Origin: JBBDLF01 sp040879025
Lineage (GTDB): Bacteria; Pseudomonadota; Gammaproteobacteria; Pseudomonadales; Pseudohongiellaceae
Assembly (NCBI GenBank): GCA_040879025.1
Contig: JBBDLF010000032.1
Coordinates: 21,152 to 85,151 of the forward strand
Direction: 5' to 3'
DNA: 64,000 bases
Shown in pieces: positions 9,031-17,615 of this stretch. Numbering within the stretch: position 1 is the first letter of the stretch; the number at the start of each line of letters is the position of its first letter. A program made the translations under genes and the position numbers. The notes beneath the pieces were generated by a model. It searched no databases, had not been told where the DNA came from, and saw only the letters and a program-made list of their open reading frames with translations.

Positions 9031-9183
9031 GGACACCCACAAAACATTTCTGGAACGTAAACCTGGACATCCACAAGGCCTAACTATTGGGAAACATCCA
9101 ATGCCAACCAGGGTGTGGGTGTCCAGACAATCTCTCCAGACAACCGCCGATTTCCAAAATTGAGTTGTGGGTGTCCAGGTTTA
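9031..9183. repeat. REP-like cluster downstream of the transposase, forward-forward-reverse-reverse
   Basis: Forward copies lie at 9031-9040 (GGACACCCAC) and 9065-9074 (GGACATCCAC). Reverse copies lie at 9115-9124 and 9167-9176. The inner forward copy extends to TAAACCTGGACATCCACAA, and the last reverse copy is its inverted match over 19 bases with one mismatch (9165-9183). This nested inverted layout resembles a BIME. The last unit contains the stop codon (9181-9183) of the adjacent minus-strand dehydrogenase gene. Confidence 0.85.
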
Positions 9184-11061
9184 TTCCTGCGCCTTGAACG
9201 CCAGCAGCACATTTCCCGGAGGCTGGCCGAAAGCACCATAGCCGGTGCCGATGAACAGCATGCCGGAACCGGCGGCGATGGAATGCGCATCGATGGCGCC
9301 GCCATTGCCTTTGATGCCATTGGCTGTTTCATACTCGACCGCAGTATCGTACTCGAACAGCACTTCGCCGTTGTCGGCATCGAAGATGAACAAACGGCCG
9401 TCGATGCCCGCCTGAATTACCGCGCCGTCCACGACCAACGGTGTGGCGGAAAAGCCGAAACGCGCTTCACAGCTCGGTACCCGTTCAGCGCGGTCGCCGG
9501 AGCAATCTGCCTGAACTTCGTAAGACCAGCTCGATTCACCGCTTGCAACAAAGAAGCTGTACATGCCGGGCATCAGGTTGACGTTATCGCTTGTCCCGGG
9601 ATCATTGATCGGATGGAAAACCCGCCGACCGTCAGTGGCAACACCCCAGTGATTACCACCCAGCGCCGTGCCTTCCCCAACTTTCTGGTTCCAGATCACC
9701 TCACCGGTATCCGGGTTTACCGCCCAGAGGTCACCCGATTTCTGACCAGCCAACAGCAAATCACGGCCATCAACGTCTTTTACCAAAATTGCCGAGCCGC
9801 CGAAGTCATGATCGCGCAGCACACTTTCGGCCTGCGTGGGACAGTTCGGCCCCTGCCGCGCACCGCAGGCCATATTCCACACATCGTTGGCCAGGGCCTG
9901 GAAGACCCACTTCGGCTCCCCCGTTTCCAGATCCAGCGAGATAATTGCGTCACTGGTCTCCGTAGCGGGATGCGATGTATTCTCACCGGTAGTTACGTAA
10001 ACAGACCCGCGTTCGGCGTCCACCGTCGGCGTGGACCAGATCGGTGCGCCGGAAGGCCCTCGCATCCGGACACCCACAGAATTCACCAGACCGGTATAGT
10101 CAGCCGTTGGCATCGTGTGATATTCCCAGAGCTTCTCTCCGGTCGCCGCGTTCAATGCCGTCACTGCCCCGTGACCGACACAGCATTCAAACTCAGGGTT
10201 GGCCCCGGCCGCCACGCCCGAGGCGGAAATCGGAACTATCACTTTATCGTCGTGCAGAACCACCGCCCCGGTAACATTGCCAGGATTATCCGTTGCCCGG
10301 CCGCTCTCAAGCCAGATACCTTCGCCGGTCGCCGCATCCACCGCGTGAACGCTCCCGAACGCATCTCCGAACACAATCGCATGCCGACCTGTGTCGCCCA
10401 GTTCTCCATATGTCAGCGAGGACCGTAACCGATTGGGCGAGTCATACACCCATTTCACGCAACCGGAAGCGACATCCATAGCCATCACCTTCTGCGTACC
10501 CGTGGCGGCATAAAACAGCGTGTCACCGATCACCACCGGCGCCGCCCGCAACTGACCCGTATCCGGAAACGCAACCGCCCACGCAAGTTCCAGATTCGCC
10601 ATGTCCCCGCGGTCAAGGCCCGCCATTTCCGCGCTCATAAACCGGGAATTATTCTCATCCACGCCCAGTCGGCCCATCGAGACCCGTTGATTCAGATTGA
10701 CGACCCGATTGTCCTCGGAGCACATCATGCCGGCCAGCCAGGCATCGGTGCCATCAGGCGAGGCGAGGTAGGAAACAACCTGGGTTGTTTGGGTGTCCGA
10801 TAATGCACTGCCCTGGGCAGACATCATGCCTTCTGTGAGGGAGTAGCTCAGGGCGTCGGCATTCATCAACCGCAGGGTTTCGAAGGCATGCGCGCGGGGA
10901 AACTCGGGGTTGCCGTGACAGGTGGCGCAGAACTGTTCGTAAACCTCCCGGCCTGGATGGGACGGGTCTCCTGCGGGAGGCAGCTGCGCGAACGCGGTGC
11001 CCGTTAGCATAAGCCCTGTCAGAGTTGTCGTCACCAGACCCGTTATTCTGCCGCTCATCAT
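9181..11061 (-). CDS. Secreted cytochrome c-PQQ beta-propeller dehydrogenase (PVA dehydrogenase-like)
   Basis: 626 residues from the ATG at 11061 (a second ATG follows directly), preceded by GGGGGT. A signal peptide (about residues 5-25, ending TAFAQ) sends it to the periplasm. An N-terminal cytochrome c domain carries the haem motif CATCH and a Met-rich ligand region (GMMSAQG). The rest is an eight-bladed PQQ-type propeller with repeated A-D/N-A-T-G-E-x-x-W blades, for example LDLETGEPKWVF and VNPDTGEVIWNQ. This order is typical of polyvinyl-alcohol-dehydrogenase-like quinohaem proteins, which oxidise alcohols and pass electrons to the haem. The substrate here is unknown. No PQQ biosynthesis genes are in the window. 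Its stop codon lies in a REP-like unit. Confidence 0.85.
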   Translation of the reverse strand: MMSGRITGLVTTTLTGLMLTGTAFAQLPPAGDPSHPGREVYEQFCATCHGNPEFPRAHAFETLRLMNADALSYSLTEGMMSAQGSALSDTQTTQVVSYLASPDGTDAWLAGMMCSEDNRVVNLNQRVSMGRLGVDENNSRFMSAEMAGLDRGDMANLELAWAVAFPDTGQLRAAPVVIGDTLFYAATGTQKVMAMDVASGCVKWVYDSPNRLRSSLTYGELGDTGRHAIVFGDAFGSVHAVDAATGEGIWLESGRATDNPGNVTGAVVLHDDKVIVPISASGVAAGANPEFECCVGHGAVTALNAATGEKLWEYHTMPTADYTGLVNSVGVRMRGPSGAPIWSTPTVDAERGSVYVTTGENTSHPATETSDAIISLDLETGEPKWVFQALANDVWNMACGARQGPNCPTQAESVLRDHDFGGSAILVKDVDGRDLLLAGQKSGDLWAVNPDTGEVIWNQKVGEGTALGGNHWGVATDGRRVFHPINDPGTSDNVNLMPGMYSFFVASGESSWSYEVQADCSGDRAERVPSCEARFGFSATPLVVDGAVIQAGIDGRLFIFDADNGEVLFEYDTAVEYETANGIKGNGGAIDAHSIAAGSGMLFIGTGYGAFGQPPGNVLLAFKAQE

Positions 11062-11205
11062 TACCCCCAAACCGGAACAGACCCACCCGTGTTGAGCAAG
11101 TTTACGTGGACTCGAAAAATACCCCATGGCGTACCGAATTACCATCCTCTTGCGACGCAGACCGCGCTGGCCGGGACCGGTCACTATTGGAAGCCGTAAA
11201 TCTTG

Positions 11206-12294
11206 CTATTCCTGGTCTTCGGACACCCTGTTGGCTACTTTCTCAGGCGAATTCTCCGCTGCCGTCCCGGGGGCTTGGTCTGAAGACTTCTCAGACGCCG
11301 CGCCGGCCACCGGTTCACAGAGGTAGCAGGACACCCGGTGTTCAGGATCCTCCCCCAAGGGAACCAGCACGGGACCGGTGATCCGGCAACGGTCCATCAC
11401 CTCGGGACATCGGGTATGAAAGGTACAGCCCCGCGGCGGATTAATCGGGGAAGGCACATCGCCTCTCAGAATGATGCGTTGCTTCTGGTAATGAGGATCA
11501 GGTATTGGAATCGCCGATATCAACGATTGCGTATAGGGATGCCTGGCTTCCCTGTAGATGGACTCACCCCGCCCTTCTTCCACCACCTTGCCAAGATACA
11601 TAATCGCGATACGATCGGAGACATGTTTCACCACCGCCAGGTCGTGAGCGATGAACAAATACGACAGGTTGAATTCTTTCTGCAAGTCGACCAACAGGTT
11701 CATTATCTGACTCTGTATCGACACATCCAGAGCGGATACCGGCTCGTCACAAACCACCAGGCGAGGATTGAGCGCAATAGACCGGGCGATACCGATACGC
11801 TGGCGCTGCCCTCCGGAAAACTCGAAAGGATACCGGGTGATCGATCGCGCGGGAAGCCCCACGATGTCCAGTAATTCCGCTACGCGTTTTCTGCGCCAGA
11901 GCTTATCGCCAATGTTATGAATAATAAACGGTTCCGTCAGAATATCCCCCACCGTGTGCCGCGAGTTAAGCGACTCCATCGGGTCCTGGAATATCATCTG
12001 AATGTTCTGCCGAAACGGCCGCAGATCTCGCCCCTTGAGGTGCGTGAGGTCGGTACCGTCGAACAGTATCCGCCCCGCGGTGGGACGGTACAGACGCGTA
12101 ATGCAACGTCCGAGAGTGGACTTGCCGCAACCGGACTCACCGACCAGTCCCAGCGTCTCCCCCGGCATGATGTCGAAACTTACGCCATCCACCGCCTTGT
12201 TGAACGTGCCGGTACGCATAAAAATGCCCTCCTTCACAGGAAAATGCATCTTCAGATCGCGCACCTGCAACAATGGCATGTCAGTGGCTGGCAT
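11206..12294 (-). CDS. Oligopeptide ABC transporter ATP-binding protein (OppF/DppF type)
   Basis: 362 residues. Walker A is GESGCGKST, the signature is FSGGQRQRIGIAR, Walker B is LVVCDEPVSALD, and the switch is in FIAHDLAVVKH. The C-terminal oligopeptide extension contains the cysteine-rich GCTFHTRCPEVMDRC, likely an Fe-S or metal-binding element of this subfamily. It is the last gene of the distal (Yej-like) peptide import operon and overlaps the preceding ATPase gene by 14 bases; an alternative ATG at 12279 would start just after that gene's stop. It powers import together with the DppD-like partner. Confidence 0.92.
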   Translation of the reverse strand: MPATDMPLLQVRDLKMHFPVKEGIFMRTGTFNKAVDGVSFDIMPGETLGLVGESGCGKSTLGRCITRLYRPTAGRILFDGTDLTHLKGRDLRPFRQNIQMIFQDPMESLNSRHTVGDILTEPFIIHNIGDKLWRRKRVAELLDIVGLPARSITRYPFEFSGGQRQRIGIARSIALNPRLVVCDEPVSALDVSIQSQIMNLLVDLQKEFNLSYLFIAHDLAVVKHVSDRIAIMYLGKVVEEGRGESIYREARHPYTQSLISAIPIPDPHYQKQRIILRGDVPSPINPPRGCTFHTRCPEVMDRCRITGPVLVPLGEDPEHRVSCYLCEPVAGAASEKSSDQAPGTAAENSPEKVANRVSEDQE

Positions 12295-13288
12295 TGCGAT
12301 TAAGCTCCTCGTCTATATCGCGCCAGTGAAAGCAATTCACCTCGTGACCCGGCGCGATGACTTCCATCGGCGGCACGCTCAGCCTGCAGGAATCCTGCAC
12401 ATTGGGACAGCGGTTGGCGAAGCGGCAGCCGGTGGGCAAATCCCGCAACCCCGGCACCATACCCTTGATAATGGGAAGCCGTGACTTCGGTTCCGTTGCC
12501 AGCGTGGGAATGGATGCCAGCAGCCCTCTTGTATAGGGGTGCCTGGGTCTGTCAAAAATATCAAAAACAGTGCCCTTCTCGGCCACCTTGCCAGCGTACA
12601 TGACCACTACCGCCTGCGAAGTCTCCGCAATCACACCAAGATCATGTGTAATGAGAATGACCGCCATGCCCATTTCGTTCTGCAGGTCGCGGATCAGTTC
12701 CAGAATCTGCGCCTGAATGGTCACGTCCAGCGCGGTGGTGGGTTCGTCCGCTATCAACAGACTGGGTTTGCAGGCAAGCGCCATGGCGATAACCACACGC
12801 TGGCGCATACCACCGGACAACTGGTGCGGGTACTCGCCCATGCGCACATCCGGCGAAGGAATACCGACACGATCCAGCATATGCACCGCTTCCCGCGTCG
12901 CATCCTGCTTTGATATCTTCTTGTGGAGAAACAGCACCTCGGTCAGTTGCCGGCCAATGGTATGCACCGGATTCAGCGCCGTCATGGGTTCCTGAAATAC
13001 CATGCCGATGCGATTGCCCCGCACCTTTTGCATGGCCTTTATATCCAGACCCAACAGATTCGCACCACCGAGCAGTATCTCGCCGCTCACAACCTGCCCC
13101 ATGGGCTGAGGCAGCAAGCGCATGATGGACAACGCCGTCACACTCTTGCCGCAGCCGGATTCGCCCACAATCCCGAGTGTCTCACCCGGTGACACGGAAA
13201 AGCTGACATCGTCGACCGCGCGCACACGACCTTCGTCGGTGTCGAACTCGGTGACGAGGTTACGCACCGCCAATAACGGTTGGACCAC
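12281..13288 (-). CDS. Oligopeptide ABC transporter ATP-binding protein (OppD/DppD type)
   Basis: 335 residues, GTG start at 13288, 17 bases after the binding-protein gene. Walker A is GESGCGKSV (the usual Thr is Ser-Val, as in OppD relatives), the signature is LSGGMRQRVVIAM, and Walker B is LLIADEPTTALD. The C-terminal segment has GCRFANRCPNVQDSC, the subfamily's cysteine cluster. It pairs with the overlapping DppF-like gene as the ATPase heterodimer of the Yej-like importer. Confidence 0.92.
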   Translation of the reverse strand: MVQPLLAVRNLVTEFDTDEGRVRAVDDVSFSVSPGETLGIVGESGCGKSVTALSIMRLLPQPMGQVVSGEILLGGANLLGLDIKAMQKVRGNRIGMVFQEPMTALNPVHTIGRQLTEVLFLHKKISKQDATREAVHMLDRVGIPSPDVRMGEYPHQLSGGMRQRVVIAMALACKPSLLIADEPTTALDVTIQAQILELIRDLQNEMGMAVILITHDLGVIAETSQAVVVMYAGKVAEKGTVFDIFDRPRHPYTRGLLASIPTLATEPKSRLPIIKGMVPGLRDLPTGCRFANRCPNVQDSCRLSVPPMEVIAPGHEVNCFHWRDIDEELNRNASH

Positions 13289-13305
13289 TTCTTTAGTAAT
13301 TGCCG

Positions 13306-15258
13306 TTACTCTCGAAACTGGTCGTAGACGTTAATCTGCGGTTCGAATGTTTGCCCCGCACGCTGGGCAGCCAGGGTTTCCTGCTTGGCTTCCTCATCTA
13401 TCCAGTGCACAAACTGTGACCCGGCTGCATCCGAATGCTTCAGGTTAAAACCTTCCGGCCACTTTACCCATCGCCAGTGGCCTGACCGGTAAAAGGGCTG
13501 AACAAAGCCAGGTACAAACGAGGCATGTTCATAGTGCAATTCCTGTATCTGGTGAGAAAGCTCAAGCATCTCATCAGCGCTGGAGGAACTGTCATACTGC
13601 TCGATCAGTTGGTCGATTTCGTAAACCGCGAGTGATTCCAGATTGTTCGTCTGAACCTTCACTTCCCGCGCCGGATTAACCCTGCCATCGTCGAGAAAGG
13701 CCCCGTCGTAGGCATTGGCCGAATGCATCGTTTCCCAGTATCGCGGAAACTCTTCCAGAAAATGACCAAATGCAGTAAAGCCGATATCGTGCTGCTTTTC
13801 CTGCACCTTCTTGAATCCCGCAGTGCTGTCCAGAACCTCAATCCGCAGTTCCAGACCGGTCTTGATTGCCTCTTCCTTGAGGATGGTCAGAATGTCCTGG
13901 AGCGCTTCATAACCGGTAGTCAGGTTGAAGGACAGGCGCTGCCCCTGATCGTTGACCAGGATGCCGTCAGGGCCGCGTTGGGTGAAACCGGCCTTGGCGA
14001 AATGCTCTTGCGCCTTTCGTACGTCAAACGGTCTCGCCGTCAGGGTTGGATGGCTATACTTGCCATAACCATCATTCTCGGTACGCATGCGGACATAGTC
14101 ACCCCGATAAAAGCGCTCGATAACAAGATCCCAGTTGGTTGCATGGTTGATACCGATTCGCACGTCCCTGTTGTCCAGAATCGGACGTGCGGTGTTTATC
14201 CATAAACCGTACGTCGGCCTTGGGCGCTGGTTATAGAACACACTTTTATGAATATACCCTGCCTGTACGTCAGGATCATTGTCGGGAAGTTTTTCATACC
14301 AGTATTCTGAAAGATTCAGACCGAACGTATCCAGATCGCCGCGCCTGAACGATTCAAACACCTTCGGCGTGTCGCGGATAACCGCCAGATGAATACGGTC
14401 GGCGTTATAGCGGTTGCGCCAGAATTTACTGTCCTTGGCCCACCAGTCCTGGTTTCTGGTCAGGGTTACCGAACGACCCTTGTCCAGATTTTCATCATCG
14501 ATCACATAGGCGCCCGTGGTCGGAATAAAACGCCACTGGTATCGCTCAACGAAATCTTCGCCCAATTCCTTGTAGAAATGCTCCGGAGCCGGTGTGTGCT
14601 CAAGCGCCATTGTCAACATATCAGGTCTGGCTTCGGCCATCGTCAACGAAAATGTGTAGTCATCGTACTTGGTTATATTTTCATACATGGTGCTGTACCA
14701 GTTGTTATACCAGGGCGCCACTATGTAAGACGATTGATTGAAGAAGAACAGAAAGAGCATGTCGTCGGTAGTGACTTCCTCACCATCGGACCACCGGGCA
14801 GCGGGATTCATCCGTACATAGACGGTTTTATTCTCGGCATCCACAGCCCATTCAGTCGCCAGGCCGGGGTGATAGTCGAAGTCGTTGGGATGTCGGTGGG
14901 CCAGCATCATGGACACATTGTCCAGAATCCACGGCCTGAAAGAACCATTGGAATCCGGACCGACTGTCCTCAGCGTTCGTGGGTAATCAGGGAGAAAGCC
15001 GTACTGGGTGCCACCTTTCTCTGCTTCCGGAGAACCTATATCGGCCATATGGTCGCCGTTTTCCCAGACCAGATCATCAGGAATATCGGCTGGGGTCCTG
15101 AACGAGAAAAAGTCGGAATTAGCCGCATAATATTCCTGAACTTCCTGCGTGATATCTCTCTCCGGGCCGTTTTGCGCACTGTCCTGGGATTCACCTCCAC
15201 AGGCCACCAGCAGGCCGGAAAGCGCCAGCAGGGTAAATTGGCTGATTAGTCTGTTCAT
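13306..15258 (-). CDS. Peptide ABC transporter substrate-binding lipoprotein (YejA-like, SBP family 5)
   Basis: 650 residues from the ATG at 15258, chosen because GGAGG sits 7 bases upstream and a lipoprotein signal follows (LSGLLVACGGE, lipid-modified Cys). The mature protein fits the family 5 solute-binding fold: early WENGDHMADIGSPEAEKGG, then a domain around YVRMNPAARWSDGEEVTTDDM. The early motif and the length (longer than OppA at about 540) favour the YejA branch, which binds oligopeptides and some microcins. It follows the two permease genes by 28 bases and precedes two ATPases. Confidence 0.88.
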   Translation of the reverse strand: MNRLISQFTLLALSGLLVACGGESQDSAQNGPERDITQEVQEYYAANSDFFSFRTPADIPDDLVWENGDHMADIGSPEAEKGGTQYGFLPDYPRTLRTVGPDSNGSFRPWILDNVSMMLAHRHPNDFDYHPGLATEWAVDAENKTVYVRMNPAARWSDGEEVTTDDMLFLFFFNQSSYIVAPWYNNWYSTMYENITKYDDYTFSLTMAEARPDMLTMALEHTPAPEHFYKELGEDFVERYQWRFIPTTGAYVIDDENLDKGRSVTLTRNQDWWAKDSKFWRNRYNADRIHLAVIRDTPKVFESFRRGDLDTFGLNLSEYWYEKLPDNDPDVQAGYIHKSVFYNQRPRPTYGLWINTARPILDNRDVRIGINHATNWDLVIERFYRGDYVRMRTENDGYGKYSHPTLTARPFDVRKAQEHFAKAGFTQRGPDGILVNDQGQRLSFNLTTGYEALQDILTILKEEAIKTGLELRIEVLDSTAGFKKVQEKQHDIGFTAFGHFLEEFPRYWETMHSANAYDGAFLDDGRVNPAREVKVQTNNLESLAVYEIDQLIEQYDSSSSADEMLELSHQIQELHYEHASFVPGFVQPFYRSGHWRWVKWPEGFNLKHSDAAGSQFVHWIDEEAKQETLAAQRAGQTFEPQINVYDQFRE

Positions 15259-15286
15259 TTTCAGTCCTCCAGTCGAATTAACCAGA

Positions 15287-16354
15287 TCATTTGTACACCG
15301 TAAATTTTTTGGGATCAAATGCCTCACGAATGGCCTCTCCTATGAATGTGACGAGTGTCAACAGGAGTACCAATGTCCCGAAAGCAGATGTAACGATCCA
15401 GGGCGCCGTCCGCAGGTTTGCCGTTCCCTGCTTCAGAAGCTCTCCCAGGCTGGGTGTGGGCGGTGGTAACCCGAATCCCAGAAAATCCAGCGCTGTTATC
15501 GCTGTAACAGCGGATATTACCGTAAAAGGCATAAACGTCACGAGCGTAGCCAGAATATTCGGAATAATATGTCTGAAAATGATCCGCGATGTCGATGCAC
15601 CGATTATTTTTGATGCGGCCACATAATCTCTGACCTTTTCTTTGTAAACTTCCGTTCGCATGTAATAAGTCATGCTGGTCCACGAGAAAAGCACCATGAC
15701 ACCCAACAGTATGGCGATACGCGAGGATACGCTATACGTTGAGGGGATCACCGAAAATACGATGATCACCATATACAGGAACGGAATATTGCTCCAGATC
15801 TCGATGAGCCGCTGACACAAAATGTCAAACACACCACCAAAATACCCCATCGCGCAGCCCACGGCTATGCCAATGAGATAGACCGAAAGCATGAATCCGA
15901 GCGAAAACACCAGAGCGATGCGCGTACCGTAAAAAAGTCTCGCCAAAATGTCCCGACTGGTGGTATCAGTTCCGAGATAATGCATTTCGCTGAAGTCCGG
16001 TGGTGCCGGGCGGTAAATTCCGGAAGTGGCATGACTTTCGAACGCGCTGTAGGGAACGGGAGGCATTAATGCCCAGTTGTCGGAGTTCTCCTGCGCAAAC
16101 CTTTCCTTCAGGTCTCGATAATTCACTTCATAATCGTAATCGAATCCGAAGTCTGTACCCGGGTGAAATGCTGTGTAGGTCGGAAAGAAGAGCTCGCCCT
16201 CGTAGCTGACGATAATAGCGCGGTTACTGACCAGAAGTTCTCCCACCGTAAACAGACCCGCAAGTATTACAAGAAACAAAAAGCTGTAATAACCGCGCTT
16301 GATTTCTTTGAAACGCTTCAGTTGCTTGAGTGTCTGGGGGTTCAGTTTCAGCAT
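15287..16354 (-). CDS. Peptide ABC transporter permease (YejE/OppC type)
   Basis: 355 residues from the ATG at 16354, whose A is shared with the TGA of the preceding permease gene (TGATG). A first membrane segment (about 22-43) is followed by a periplasmic loop of about 90 residues rich in aromatic residues, which YejE proteins share. Five further segments and the EAA loop (YVAASKIIGASTSRIIFRHIIPN) follow. The motif YLGTDTTSRDILARL before the second segment is standard for OppC/YejE. It forms the channel with the YejB-like partner. Confidence 0.92.
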   Translation of the reverse strand: MLKLNPQTLKQLKRFKEIKRGYYSFLFLVILAGLFTVGELLVSNRAIIVSYEGELFFPTYTAFHPGTDFGFDYDYEVNYRDLKERFAQENSDNWALMPPVPYSAFESHATSGIYRPAPPDFSEMHYLGTDTTSRDILARLFYGTRIALVFSLGFMLSVYLIGIAVGCAMGYFGGVFDILCQRLIEIWSNIPFLYMVIIVFSVIPSTYSVSSRIAILLGVMVLFSWTSMTYYMRTEVYKEKVRDYVAASKIIGASTSRIIFRHIIPNILATLVTFMPFTVISAVTAITALDFLGFGLPPPTPSLGELLKQGTANLRTAPWIVTSAFGTLVLLLTLVTFIGEAIREAFDPKKFTVYK

Positions 16355-17376
16355 CAACCAAATCTCACTCTCGGATCCACGAGAGCGACCAGTATGTCCG
16401 AGATGATATTGCCGACCAGCAGCAGAACGCTGGCCAGTAGCACCACACCCATCACAACGGGATAATCCCGGTCAAGAATGGATGTCAGCCCAAGCAGTCC
16501 AAAGCCGTTGATGTCGAATATCGTCTCGATGAGAAAAGAGCCCGACACCAGCAGGACGATATTCTGGCCAAAAGTGGTTGCAATGGGGATCAGAGAGTTA
16601 CGCATCGCGTGCCTTATCACTGACATTCGAAATGACACGCCCTTGGCAATAGCCGTGCGAATATAGTCAGAGGCCAGGTTTTCCATTAAATGATTTTTCA
16701 GCAACAGGGTCACCAGAGCGAAACTTCCAACCAGATAGCAAATCAACGGCAAAACGGAATGGTTGACCAGATCCTTGAATTTGCCCCACAAACTCAAATC
16801 GTCAAACTGGATGCTTGTAAACCCTCCCATCGGGAACCATTCCAGGCGCACGGAAAAATAAAGCAAAAGCAGTGAACCCAGGGCATAACCCGGTATGGCA
16901 TACCCGGTGAATATAAACAGCGAAGTGACGTTATCAATTGCGGTGCGATGCTTGATCGCCTTGAGCACTCCCAACGGGATACAGACCAAATAAGTGATCA
17001 CCAGCGTAACCAGGCCGTAGTACAATGAAACCGGAAACCGGTCTCTGATGACATCCCATACCGGCTCATTGTAGCGATACGAGGATCCCAGATCGCCGGT
17101 AACTACTTTACCCAGCCAGTCCACGTAACTGACCAGAATCGGCTTGTCAAAACCATAATACTCCCGTAACTGGTCCAGTTGAGCCTCTGAAAGCGCCATA
17201 TCCTGCCCGGCCGAACGACTTGACGTTCCCGTTGACGCGCTCAATTGCTGTGCCTCCATGATTGCTCTTTCAAGCGGTCCACCAGGCACCATCCTCGTGA
17301 TCAAAAACACGATCACGGTAATGCCCAGAAGCGTTGGCGGAATCAACAGCAATCGTCGAATAAAATAGGTGCGCAT
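16354..17376 (-). CDS. Peptide ABC transporter permease (YejB/OppB type)
   Basis: 340 residues from the ATG at 17376 (MRTYFIRRLLLIPP), the conserved start of this family; an upstream extension in the same frame is rich in Arg/Pro and unlike the family. The FLITRMVPGGPLERA segment, the GDLGSSYRYNEPVWDVI segment and the EAA-type loop (YIRTAIAKGVSFRMSVIRHAMRN) are typical, with six predicted membrane helices. No strong Shine-Dalgarno is visible. It is the first gene of the Yej-like operon, about 240 bases after the end of the other peptide transporter operon on the same strand. Confidence 0.9.
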   Translation of the reverse strand: MRTYFIRRLLLIPPTLLGITVIVFLITRMVPGGPLERAIMEAQQLSASTGTSSRSAGQDMALSEAQLDQLREYYGFDKPILVSYVDWLGKVVTGDLGSSYRYNEPVWDVIRDRFPVSLYYGLVTLVITYLVCIPLGVLKAIKHRTAIDNVTSLFIFTGYAIPGYALGSLLLLYFSVRLEWFPMGGFTSIQFDDLSLWGKFKDLVNHSVLPLICYLVGSFALVTLLLKNHLMENLASDYIRTAIAKGVSFRMSVIRHAMRNSLIPIATTFGQNIVLLVSGSFLIETIFDINGFGLLGLTSILDRDYPVVMGVVLLASVLLLVGNIISDILVALVDPRVRFG

Positions 17377-17615
17377 GGGGGGGTAAGCGTTTCCTGTTCT
17401 GTTTTTGTCGCATGCTCTTTGCATGCGTTCCGGGCGCGGAGATGAGGTTTCCCCGGCCCCCGATACTGCCACACTTGGCAGCCTTGTAACACGGGAAATC
17501 GATCATTTTGTGTTACGAGCGTAAGGGACCGGCAAAGCCCGGAATTATTTTTGTAAAGCCGGTCAGGTGGACGCAAACCACGTGGCGCCGTTTCGCAATA
17601 TTCGGGGGGAACCCT
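17377..17615 (-). promoter_or_regulatory. Spacer between two peptide transporter operons
   Basis: 239 bases separate the last gene of the proximal opp operon from yejB. It includes small dyads such as TGTAACACG...TGTGTTACG on the minus strand (around 17485-17520), which could be an operator or a weak hairpin. No coding frame with family resemblance was found. A promoter for the distal operon probably lies here, but I cannot place it. Confidence 0.35.

Noticed and set aside
10068..10077. GGACACCCAC inside the PQQ dehydrogenase gene
   Set aside because: It is in frame as coding sequence (Gly-Val-Arg region), isolated and without flanking copies, so chance or coding constraint explains it.
9115..10428. 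Long plus-strand open frame of 437 codons antisense to the PQQ dehydrogenase
   Set aside because: It is the mirror of a GC-rich coding gene, shows no family resemblance, and the minus-strand gene has a signal peptide, haem motif and propeller repeats.
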